Source of the DNA: Pseudomonadota bacterium
Lineage (GTDB): Bacteria; Desulfobacterota; DSM-4660; Desulfatiglandales; B25-G16
Assembly (NCBI GenBank): GCA_015223015.1
Contig: JADFWK010000139.1
Coordinates: forward strand, 1-16,985
DNA length: 16,985 bases
Direction: 5' to 3'
Position numbers and translations under genes: made by a program. The stretch's first letter is position 1. Each line of letters opens with the position of its first letter. Below, one piece after another: positions 7,926 through 15,008 of the stretch. The notes beneath the pieces are model-generated. The model saw only the letters and a program-made list of their open reading frames with translations, did not search any database and was not told the origin of the DNA.

Positions 7926-9009
7926 ATCCGAGTTCCTGCATAATGAGATTGTGAAGTTTAGGGCGAAAATCTTTTATCTTTTCATTTGATCTGCTTGGAT
8001 GGATCCGGTTTGTCAAAAAGATTACTATTATCTTTTTCTCGAGGTCTACCCACAGTGAGGTGCCGGTAAATCCAGTGTGGCCCACACTAGTTGGGCTAAA
8101 GTAACTCCCAGAACTAGAGTTCTTCTGTGAAGGAGTGTCCCAGCCAAGGGCGTAGGTAGAATCTGGCACAATTCCCTGTCTTGAAAAAAATGTCCTGACG
8201 GTTTCAGTCGAAAGTAGGTCAGACCGGGTACCATGATATATTTTCACCAATGCCGTGGTCAGGGTGAAGACATCTAGTGCTGTCCCAAAGAGCCCGGCAT
8301 GGCCTGAATACCCTCCTAGCACATATGCGTTTTCGTCATGGACATGGCCCTGAATAATCTCTTTTCTCCACGGGCAATATTCTGTGGCGGCAAATCGATT
8401 TTTTTCATATATCCGATCGGCGGTGATTTGATCGAGATAGAGGCTCTCTAGGCCAAGGGGATGGTAAAACGTAGCATTAAGGAATGATGATAAATCTTTG
8501 CGAGCAGTTATCTCTATTATCCATTCCAAAAGCACAAATCCAAGGTCACTGTAAAGCGATACAGTCTTAGGTTCATGGTATAAGGGCTCTTTCATAATTG
8601 ACTGCCGCAAAACAGATTTTCGCTTCTCCAAAGGGTATTTTATCAGTTCCAGATAAAATGGTTTCCAGTCCGGGAGGCCCGCAGAGTGGTTTAACAAAAC
8701 CCGGGGGGTTATATTAGCCTTATCTTTCCAGGGGAACGGTTGTATGGGATATGAAATAGGTTTGTCGAGATCCAGGAGATCTTCGTCCACGAGTTTCATG
8801 ATTGCAAAAGTGGTTGCCAAAGGTTTTGTGAGCGAGGCCAAGTCAAAGATAGTCTCCTTTTCCATGAGAAGGGGTTTCGGTTTTACTGCCCGATTGCCCA
8901 CATTGTGGAAAAATACGATATCCTCTCCTTGCGCCACCAAAAGAACAGCACCGGGGTAAGCCTTTTCTTTCAACCCACTTATGAGTAACTCGTTTATTTC
9001 ATTTGTCAT
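7918..9009 (-). CDS. Serine hydrolase, class C beta-lactamase-like (AmiE/YbbE-type amidase candidate)
   Basis: A 363-residue protein with the penicillin-binding/beta-lactamase fold. The nucleophile motif is S59-L-T-K62 in FDLASLTKPLATT, the second motif is Y153-S-D (Asn is the usual third residue in class C), and the third is H311-T-G in GHTGFTG. Family landmarks include PGAVLLVAQG, LLNHSAGLPDW, GHVHDENAY, GYSGHAGLFG and LTNRIHPSR. The last three recall the Bacillus YbbE/AmiE group, which is linked to muropeptide cleavage. No signal peptide or membrane helix is seen, so it is probably cytoplasmic. It sits between ldcA and mpl, overlapping mpl by 8 bp, which supports a role on recycled muropeptides (amidase or DD-peptidase) rather than drug resistance. 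The ATG at 9009 has no clear Shine-Dalgarno. The exact reaction is inferred. Confidence 0.8.
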   Translation of the reverse strand: MTNEINELLISGLKEKAYPGAVLLVAQGEDIVFFHNVGNRAVKPKPLLMEKETIFDLASLTKPLATTFAIMKLVDEDLLDLDKPISYPIQPFPWKDKANITPRVLLNHSAGLPDWKPFYLELIKYPLEKRKSVLRQSIMKEPLYHEPKTVSLYSDLGFVLLEWIIEITARKDLSSFLNATFYHPLGLESLYLDQITADRIYEKNRFAATEYCPWRKEIIQGHVHDENAYVLGGYSGHAGLFGTALDVFTLTTALVKIYHGTRSDLLSTETVRTFFSRQGIVPDSTYALGWDTPSQKNSSSGSYFSPTSVGHTGFTGTSLWVDLEKKIIVIFLTNRIHPSRSNEKIKDFRPKLHNLIMQELGYA

Positions 9010-9024
9010 TTGTCATTCGTCACT

Positions 9025-9055
9025 AACCCAACAAACCCAACAAACCCAACAAACC
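9025..9055. repeat. 9-bp tandem repeat in the ldcA-serine hydrolase gap
   Basis: The unit AACCCAACA is repeated about 3.4 times without error, directly after the ldcA stop and 16 bp before the next start. A TGTCATT doublet (9005-9018) adjoins it. On the transcribed strand it reads as GGGTTTGTT repeats. Length variation here could change the spacing between two co-transcribed genes. Confidence 0.8.
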
Positions 9056-9961
9056 TTATGAGGTAGCTGCTTCTTCTATCTCGAGAACCATCCTGTCGGT
9101 ATCAAGCAGGGCTGGGAGTCCAAGAGGTATGGATATATTTTCATTTCCATGGCCGACAGGCAGACCTGTTACAACCGGTATCCTCAGGTCACCAAGTCGG
9201 TCTTGAAGCAGACTGTAAAGAACGTCTTGTTCCCCGCAGTCCTCCATTTGAGCAATAACGAGTGCTGATACCTGTGCCAATCGACCGCTCAGTAAAAGGT
9301 GGGTAAGCATTCTATCCACTCTGTAGGGAGATTCTCCTTTCTCTTCTAAGAAAAGGATAACACTCTCAAAGGAGGGCAGAAAGGGGGTATCTAGAAGAGC
9401 GCATATGGTTGAAAGATTACCCCCCAGGAGTATACCCCTTGCCTTACCCTTATTGACTGCTCTTCCATGCAACAAGGAGATTAGAGGTTTGTGAGAGGTG
9501 GTAATCAGCCTGGATAGATGTTGCCAGTTTTTACCTCTGGGAAGATCCGAGAGGGTTGGCCCATGGATAGTAATTAAACGGCACTTTTTGTACAGTGCAA
9601 ACAAAAGGGCAGTTAGATCGCTGAAACCTACCAGTACCTTTGGGTTTTCTCGTATGAGGTCAAAATCAATCTTATCGAGAAGCCTTGCTGAGCCATACCC
9701 ACCCCTGGTACAAAAGATTGCCTTGATCTCAGGATCAGAAAACATCTGGTGAAGATCCGATACCCTGTCATGGTCAGAGCCGGCCAGGTAACTCAAACGA
9801 TCAAAGAGGTGACTGCCAAGCCTTACCTTGAGCGGAAAAGACTCCACGAGCTGTAAGCCGTCCGATATTTCAGATTTGCTAACCGGGCTTGCTGGTGCGA
9901 TAACTCCTACTGTCTGATTCGGCTGGAGGCGGGGGCCTTTTATGGTTGGTATTGATAGCAT
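9056..9961 (-). CDS. ldcA: Murein tetrapeptide L,D-carboxypeptidase (peptidase S66)
   Basis: A 301-residue S66 peptidase that removes the terminal D-Ala from murein tetrapeptides in the cytoplasm, giving the tripeptide used by Mpl. Motifs are TVGVIAPASPV (17-27), CTRGGYGSARLL (84-95), the nucleophile elbow VGFSDLTALL with S114, HGPTLSD (133-139), LFLEEKGESPYRVDRML with the probable catalytic E206, and GLPVGHGNE with H271. The Ser-Glu-His triad is therefore intact. The start at 9961 matches the family N-terminus, but no Shine-Dalgarno precedes it; the 46 bp up to the transposon end are A/T-rich. It is the first gene of the minus-strand run, and the transposase element sits immediately upstream, where the promoter shared with divergent mdh would be expected. 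Confidence 0.92.
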   Translation of the reverse strand: MLSIPTIKGPRLQPNQTVGVIAPASPVSKSEISDGLQLVESFPLKVRLGSHLFDRLSYLAGSDHDRVSDLHQMFSDPEIKAIFCTRGGYGSARLLDKIDFDLIRENPKVLVGFSDLTALLFALYKKCRLITIHGPTLSDLPRGKNWQHLSRLITTSHKPLISLLHGRAVNKGKARGILLGGNLSTICALLDTPFLPSFESVILFLEEKGESPYRVDRMLTHLLLSGRLAQVSALVIAQMEDCGEQDVLYSLLQDRLGDLRIPVVTGLPVGHGNENISIPLGLPALLDTDRMVLEIEEAATS

Positions 9962-10007
9962 AGATTTTTTAAATACTATTTTGAAATGATTGGAGCAACT
10001 TAAAAAT

Positions 10008-10032
10008 GGTGTCAGAGCTTTAATATTTAATT
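10008..10032 (+). repeat. Left terminal inverted repeat of the transposase unit
   Basis: GGTGTCAGAGCTTTA plus an A/T-rich ten bases. It is the mirror of 11041-11065 with two mismatches. Confidence 0.85.
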
Positions 10033-10074
10033 TTTTTATTGATTTGGTTTCAAAGACATTCTATCCTGTTTTTC

Positions 10075-11046
10075 ATGGGAAGGCCTCTCAGGATAGAAAG
10101 TTCCGATGTCCTCTACCATGTCACTTCCCGAGGCAATGAAGGTCAGGCAATTGTCCGGGATAAACGTGACAGGGAAAGATGGACATCTTATTTGGAAAGA
10201 GTGGTTCTTCGCCACAGAGTGGTCCTCTATGCATATGTATTGATGGACAACCACTACCATCTCTTTTTCCGTCTCCAAGGACCAGGGCTTTCGAGAGCGA
10301 TTCAGACTTTAAATGGTGCCTACACGAACTATTTCAATATTCGATATAAGCGAATGGGCCATCTCTTTCAAGGCCGATTCAAGTCGATCCTAATCGAGAC
10401 CGAAGGCCATTATCTGGAGGTGAGCCGGTACATTCACATGAACCCATTTCGGGCTGGCATGGTGGATCGGCTGTCTGATTATCCCTGGAGCAGTTATCCG
10501 GGCTATATCAGGAAACCCAAGGCCGTTCATTGGCTGGATTATGAGACAATCTTATCCGAGTTCAGGGGAAGCCGGGGAGGGGTGAGAAAGGCTTACAGGG
10601 AATTTGTTGAAGGAAGGGGAGTCATCGCTACCATATCGCCTTTTGATGCTCTTATACACGGTTTTCTTTTAGGAGGGGGAGAGTTTATTTCTACTATGAA
10701 GGAACGGTTCAAAGGGTATGATCCAGATCCAGCCATTCCAGATCTTGGGAAGGTTATACCAAGGCCTTCCGTAGCGTTGATTACAGAGGTGGTGAGCAGC
10801 ACCTTTCAATGCGAGAAGGAAGACCTTGTTTGTAGGAGCCGTCATAATAATGATGCCCGGAAGGTTGGGATTTACCTTGCGAGAGAATTAAGTGGAAAGT
10901 CTCTTCGAGAGATAGGGACGGCATTTGGTGGAATTAAGGAGGCCATGGTTTGTCACACAGCGGCAGAAATAAGGAAAAGAATGGCTGAAGATAAGAGGTT
11001 TTGCAAAAGGATGGGGGAAATAATCGAAACACTTCATGAAAATTAA
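10075..11046 (+). CDS. REP-associated tyrosine transposase (RAYT, Y1_Tnp) with C-terminal DnaA-like HTH
   Basis: A 323-residue single-strand transposase. The N-terminal Y1/HUH domain (1-145) begins with the family-typical MGRPLRIE and carries LYHVTSRGN, the metal-binding pair H60-x-H62 in LMDNHYHLFF, GHLFQGRFKS, and the probable catalytic Tyr in SRYIHMNPFRAG (Y119). Residues about 232-305 resemble a DnaA C-terminal-type helix-turn-helix (ARELSGKSLREIGTAFGG), an extension found in larger members. ATG 10075 is preferred to an in-frame TTG at 10039 because it yields the conserved N-terminus, although no Shine-Dalgarno is visible, consistent with low expression. The HUH residues and Tyr are present and the frame is unbroken, so it may be active. 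It is unrelated to its neighbours and is a mobile or domesticated insertion. Confidence 0.9.
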   Translation: MGRPLRIESSDVLYHVTSRGNEGQAIVRDKRDRERWTSYLERVVLRHRVVLYAYVLMDNHYHLFFRLQGPGLSRAIQTLNGAYTNYFNIRYKRMGHLFQGRFKSILIETEGHYLEVSRYIHMNPFRAGMVDRLSDYPWSSYPGYIRKPKAVHWLDYETILSEFRGSRGGVRKAYREFVEGRGVIATISPFDALIHGFLLGGGEFISTMKERFKGYDPDPAIPDLGKVIPRPSVALITEVVSSTFQCEKEDLVCRSRHNNDARKVGIYLARELSGKSLREIGTAFGGIKEAMVCHTAAEIRKRMAEDKRFCKRMGEIIETLHEN

Positions 11047-11065
11047 ATTATAAAGCTCTGACACC
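11041..11065 (-). repeat. Right terminal inverted repeat of the transposase unit
   Basis: Reverse complement of the left repeat at 10008-10032 with 23 of 25 positions identical. It contains the transposase stop codon (11044-11046). Confidence 0.85.
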
Positions 11066-11080
11066 TAACTCTTTACCTTC

Positions 11081-12079
<999 letters not shown>

Positions 12080-12082
12080 GTC

Positions 12083-12267
12083 TTCAGCCACAAAGACACC
12101 AAGACCCGCCCGCCTCGCCTAAGGCGAAGCCGATGGCGGGCAGGCACCAAGGCCAAATATGAGCCTATCACCCTATCTGAAAACGAAGAAGACAATGTGC
12201 CCCGCAGAAAAAGGGTATTAAAAGAATAATTTTCAAATCTTAGTGGCTTTGTGTCTTCGTGGCTGAA
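12083..12267. repeat. MITE-like intergenic repeat with 23-bp inverted ends
   Basis: The left arm 12083-12105 (TTCAGCCAC, AAGACAC core) and right arm 12245-12267 are inverted copies with 20 of 23 matches. Between them lie a GC-rich palindrome (12103-12144) and about 100 bp of unassigned sequence. It holds no gene: the frame continuous with mdh after its stop runs on to a TAA at about 12227-12229 without any recognisable domain. The CACAAAGACAC-type arms look like an intergenic repeat seen widely in environmental bacterial genomes, an impression from memory only. Confidence 0.65.
12103..12144 (-). repeat. GC-rich REP-like palindrome, copy 3
   Basis: The minus strand begins CCTGCCCGCCATCGG and ends GGCGGGCGGGTC. 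The outer arms GCCCGCC/GGCGGGC pair, with an inner hairpin TCGCC-TAA-GGCGA. It has the same ends as the copies at 3776-3813 and 3911-3936. Confidence 0.75.
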
Positions 12268-12283
12268 CAGGAGCTGTTTTTTT
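12266..12283 (+). terminator. Short hairpin with T-run (candidate terminator)
   Basis: AACAG-GAG-CTGTT followed by further Ts (seven in a row at 12277-12283). The stem is only 5 bp and the loop 3 nt, but the T-tract is good. It overlaps the right end of the inverted repeat and would end mdh transcription before comB. Confidence 0.4.
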
Positions 12284-12285
12284 AA

Positions 12286-12291
12286 TACTAT
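12286..12291 (+). promoter_or_regulatory. Possible -10 element of comB
   Basis: TACTAT matches five of six consensus bases. The -35 position 17 bp upstream (CTGAAC, 12263-12268) matches only three and lies in the inverted repeat arm. The call is tentative. Confidence 0.22.
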
Positions 12292-12309
12292 GCTTTATAA
12301 ATAGGAGAG

Positions 12310-13032
12310 ATGAAAGTAATCAGAGAAAGCCTGGTTGAAGGTGCGAAACGGGCTCACGGCGTTGCAATTATTATTGATGTCTTTCGGGCATTTACCGTGA
12401 CCCCTCTGTTTTTCCATCTCGGGGCACAAAAGGTTATTTTGGTTGACCATCCCGAAGAAGCCTTCTCTATCAAGTCGAAATATAAGGACATAATCTTGGC
12501 AGGTGAGGTTGATGAGCAATTGATTCCTGGTTTTGATCTCGGAAATTCACCATCTGAAACCATCAGGAAACCCAAGGGATTCCTTAAGGGAAAGATAGTA
12601 GTTCAAAGGACTACAGCCGGTGTAAACGGCGTGATAAAAGCAGTCAGCCAGGCCGAGATAGTTATCCTTGGCAGTTATGTTATGGCGAAAGCTATTTCCA
12701 GATATATTCTTTCTCAAAATTCTCTTCCCGAGGTCGTTACCCTTGTAGCCATGGGAAGGAGAGGTGCTAGCAGGGCGCCGGAGGATGAGGGATGCGCTGA
12801 CTACCTAGAGCATCTTCTCACCGGAACCCACTACAATTACCTTGAGACCTTGGAAAGGATAATCTTTGATGAGACTGCTCAGAAATTTTTAAGGGGAGAT
12901 AAGATGTATCTTCCACGGGAAGACCCACTGTTTTGCCTGCAGAGAGATTTATTTGATTTTGTTTTAATCGCTGGCAAAGAAAAGGATCAGGTAACGGTAA
13001 CAAAAAAGGAATCTGTTGTCAGATCTGAATAG
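12310..13032 (+). CDS. 2-phosphosulfolactate phosphatase family protein (ComB-like)
   Basis: A 240-residue ComB-family protein. Landmarks are VAIIIDVFRAFTVTPLFFHLGA (16-37), ILAGEVDEQLIPGFDLGNSP, the block VVQRTTAGVNGVIKA, and the C-terminal RGASRAPEDEGCADYLEHLL. In methanogens ComB is a Mg-dependent phosphatase converting phosphosulfolactate to sulfolactate for coenzyme M. Many bacteria carry solitary homologues whose substrate is unproven. No comA or comC homologue is visible here; the upstream malate dehydrogenase belongs to the LDH-like family, not the ComC family. The start at 12310 follows GGAG by only 2 nt, an unusually short gap, and the N-terminus is shorter than I would expect for the family, so the true start could differ. 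The family call is good and the function is open. Confidence 0.8.
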   Translation: MKVIRESLVEGAKRAHGVAIIIDVFRAFTVTPLFFHLGAQKVILVDHPEEAFSIKSKYKDIILAGEVDEQLIPGFDLGNSPSETIRKPKGFLKGKIVVQRTTAGVNGVIKAVSQAEIVILGSYVMAKAISRYILSQNSLPEVVTLVAMGRRGASRAPEDEGCADYLEHLLTGTHYNYLETLERIIFDETAQKFLRGDKMYLPREDPLFCLQRDLFDFVLIAGKEKDQVTVTKKESVVRSE

Positions 13033-13089
13033 ATTGCCGTATTGATCGCGCCAACAGCTTTGGGCGTAACCAGTTCCGTATTGAATAGA

Positions 13090-13102
13090 TGTACTGTGTA
13101 CA
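13090..13102. promoter_or_regulatory. Palindrome TGTAC-TGT-GTACA upstream of trxB (operator candidate)
   Basis: A perfect 5-3-5 dyad centred 32 bp ahead of the trxB start. The spacer also holds two direct repeats, CCGTATTGA (13037, 13076) and GAATAGAT (13027, 13083). The size and position suit a dimeric repressor such as a GntR-family protein, but no regulator gene is nearby. Confidence 0.3.
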
Positions 13103-13127
13103 GGATCAATAGACAAGGAGAAAGACT

Positions 13128-14099
13128 ATGGGTGATGATTCATTGAGTAAGGCGGAAGTTTATGATGTAATTATCATAGGTGGTGGGCCGGCTGGCTTAA
13201 CAGCAGGGATATACACAACAAGGGCAAGGCTTTCCACGATATTGATTGAAAAATTAGGTCTCGGTGGGCAGGCTTCTCTGTCGGATAAGATAGAGAATTA
13301 TCCTGGCTTCATCAGCGGGATTTCAGGCGGAGAACTCGTTCATAATATGGAAGAACAGGCCAAGTCCTTTGGCACAATGATAGCGTATGGAGAGGTAAAC
13401 AGAATCGAATTTAGTGAAGACAGCAATATCAAGAAGATTTTTGTAGATAATGATCCCGTACCGTATCAATGTCTATCCATAATCATTGCGGCGGGCGAGG
13501 AGCAGAGGAAACTTGGGGTCCCGGGCGAGCTAGAGTTTACTGGTAAAGGTGTGTCCTATTGTGCTACCTGTGACGGGGCCTTTTTTCGGGACCTTACCGT
13601 GGCAGTGGTAGGTGGTGGAGATGTGGCCCTGGGAGATGCCTTGTTTCTAACCAGATTTGCTCAGAAGGTCTATATTGTCCATAGAAGAGATAGGTTTCGA
13701 GGGACAAAGATACTCCAGGAAAAGGTATTCAACAACAGCAAGATAGAGGTCATCTTTGATTCTGTCATGGATGAAATATTTGGTCAGACTATGGTAGGCG
13801 GAGTAAAGCTGAGGAATCTTAAGTCAGGAGAGAGCAAAAATCTCGAGGTAAACGGGGTATTCGTCTTTATTGGCTATGTGCCGAGCCTAACCTTCCTTGG
13901 TACTATTCTGAAGAAAAGTGATGATGACTACATCATAGTAGATAGGGAGATGAATACATCGAGAGAGGGCATATTTGCCTGTGGTGATTGTTGCAAGAAA
14001 AATCTAAAACAGGTTGTCACTGCCTGCGGCGATGGTGCTACGGCTGCGTTCTCCGCCCAGCACTATGTGGAAAGGATAAAAGGAGAAGAGTATGTCTGA
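13128..14099 (+). CDS. trxB: Thioredoxin reductase (NADPH-type)
   Basis: A 323-residue low-Mr thioredoxin reductase. The FAD-binding motif is VIIIGGGPAGLTAG (14-27), the redox-active disulphide is C145-A-T-C148 in SYCATCDGAFF, the NAD(P)-binding glycines are VVGGGDVALGDA (160-171), and HRRDRFRG at 185-192 is the arginine-rich signature of NADPH use. The C-terminal FAD loop reads IFACGDCCKKN then LKQVVTACGDGATAA, with extra cysteines beside the conserved GD. A well-spaced AAGGAG (13115-13120) supports the start. The final 8 bp overlap the crotonase gene, so the two are co-translated, an odd pairing with no obvious metabolic logic. No thioredoxin gene is in the window. Confidence 0.92.
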   Translation: MGDDSLSKAEVYDVIIIGGGPAGLTAGIYTTRARLSTILIEKLGLGGQASLSDKIENYPGFISGISGGELVHNMEEQAKSFGTMIAYGEVNRIEFSEDSNIKKIFVDNDPVPYQCLSIIIAAGEEQRKLGVPGELEFTGKGVSYCATCDGAFFRDLTVAVVGGGDVALGDALFLTRFAQKVYIVHRRDRFRGTKILQEKVFNNSKIEVIFDSVMDEIFGQTMVGGVKLRNLKSGESKNLEVNGVFVFIGYVPSLTFLGTILKKSDDDYIIVDREMNTSREGIFACGDCCKKNLKQVVTACGDGATAAFSAQHYVERIKGEEYV

Positions 14100-14922
14100 T
14101 GAGACTGGGGGCAGGGGTGAAGTAACGTATGAGAGCGAGGGTTTTATCGGGACGATCACCCTCAGGAGGTCAGATAAAAGAAATGCCTTAGACTTTGCTC
14201 TTTGGCTCTCTTTATCTGAGGCCCTAAGAAAAGCGGCACAAGATAGCGAGGTGAGGGTCATTCTATTAAAAGGGGCGGGAGATTCTTTTTGCTCAGGACT
14301 GGATCTGAGCCCTACCAATGAGGTTATCAGGCTCTTATCTAAAAAATCATCTGCTGATCAAAAAATGAGGCTGTTTGATATCATTAAGAGGGTTCAGTCT
14401 ATCTATACAGAATTGGAGGTCTTGCGGGTACCAACTATTGCAGTTATCCAAGGCCATTGTCTTGGCGCAGGCCTGGAACTTGTCTGCTCTTGTGATATGA
14501 GATTTTGCTCTTCCGACGCCCTTTTTGGCCTTCCTGAACCTAGATTTGGGATTATCACCGATATTGGAGGGCTCCAGAGATTGCCAAAGATTGTGGGAAG
14601 GGGAAAGGCAAGAGAAATGGCCTTTCGGGGCCATTCTATTGGTGCTGATGAGGCCAAAAGAATTGGGCTTGTAAACGAGGTATTTGATACACAGGAAATG
14701 CTCTATATTCAGGCCAGTAAGATAGGTAAGGAGATTGCTGCCAACGCACCATTAGCGGTTCAAGGAGCTAAAGAGGTACTGCTTCACAGTGAAGATGTTT
14801 CTGCTTTGAGGAGCCTTGAGTACAATGCGGCACGCTCGGCAATGATTTTACCATCAGAGGATTTGCAGGAGTCTTTTAAATCATATTCAGAAAAGAGAGA
14901 CCCGGAATTCAAGGGAAACTAA
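14092..14922 (+). CDS. Crotonase-family enoyl-CoA hydratase/isomerase (dienoyl-CoA isomerase-like)
   Basis: A 276-residue crotonase-fold enzyme acting on an acyl-CoA double bond. The oxyanion-hole segments are GDSFCSGLDL (64-72) and GHCLGAGLELVCSCD (121-135), and the region LPEPRFGIITDIGGLQRLP spans 147-165. E149 sits at the second catalytic Glu position of hydratases, and E129 at the first. D157 in TDIGGLQRLP matches the Asp of delta3,5-delta2,4-dienoyl-CoA isomerases (ADVGTLQRLP), where hydratases have GAGGTQRL, so an isomerase is favoured. The start follows AAAAGGAG by 7 nt inside the trxB end. An 8-bp overlap couples the two genes. The substrate is unknown. Confidence 0.88.
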   Translation: MSDETGGRGEVTYESEGFIGTITLRRSDKRNALDFALWLSLSEALRKAAQDSEVRVILLKGAGDSFCSGLDLSPTNEVIRLLSKKSSADQKMRLFDIIKRVQSIYTELEVLRVPTIAVIQGHCLGAGLELVCSCDMRFCSSDALFGLPEPRFGIITDIGGLQRLPKIVGRGKAREMAFRGHSIGADEAKRIGLVNEVFDTQEMLYIQASKIGKEIAANAPLAVQGAKEVLLHSEDVSALRSLEYNAARSAMILPSEDLQESFKSYSEKRDPEFKGN

Positions 14923-14930
14923 ACAAGATC

Positions 14931-14970
14931 GGTGAAAGGGATGCAACCCTAACCTCATAACTGCCAGTCA
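14931..14970 (-). pseudogene. Degenerate 3' half of tRNA-Ala(GGC)
   Basis: Aligned to the intact tRNA gene (16729-16769), 33 of 41 columns agree, including an exact 11-base anticodon-arm block ACTGCCAGTCA and, with one gap, the T arm. It covers anticodon loop to near the acceptor, in the same orientation as the intact gene. Most changes are transitions. The 5' half is missing, so it cannot be a tRNA. It lies in the 86-bp spacer before the GlpX-like gene. Confidence 0.6.
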
Positions 14971-15008
14971 GATGAGAGGGTGTTGTTTCTGAACTTGGAG
15001 GTGCCACC

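Larger units (their letters stand above)
10008..11065. mobile_element. RAYT/Y1 transposase unit with terminal inverted repeats
   Basis: A compact 1058-bp unit holds one HUH transposase gene between two 25-bp imperfect inverted repeats. The left end (10008-10032) and right end (11041-11065, reverse complement) share GGTGTCAGAGCTTTA exactly, and 23 of 25 positions overall. The right repeat begins at the last sense codon and includes the transposase stop. I find no target-site duplication outside the ends, as expected for HUH transposition. The unit lies between divergent ldcA and mdh and leaves 46 bp and 78 bp of flanking spacer. Confidence 0.75.

Noticed and set aside
7918..9009. Antibiotic-resistance beta-lactamase
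   Set aside because: No signal peptide, a YSD rather than YSN motif, and operon context with ldcA and mpl point to muropeptide metabolism.
9025..9055. Short tandem repeats resembling a CRISPR seed
   Set aside because: Units are 9 bp with no spacers and no cas genes, so this is a simple tandem repeat.
12080..12229. Read-through extension of mdh in the same frame
   Set aside because: The MDH ends at a normal family C-terminus. The extension is made of the repeat arm and palindrome and has no recognised domain.
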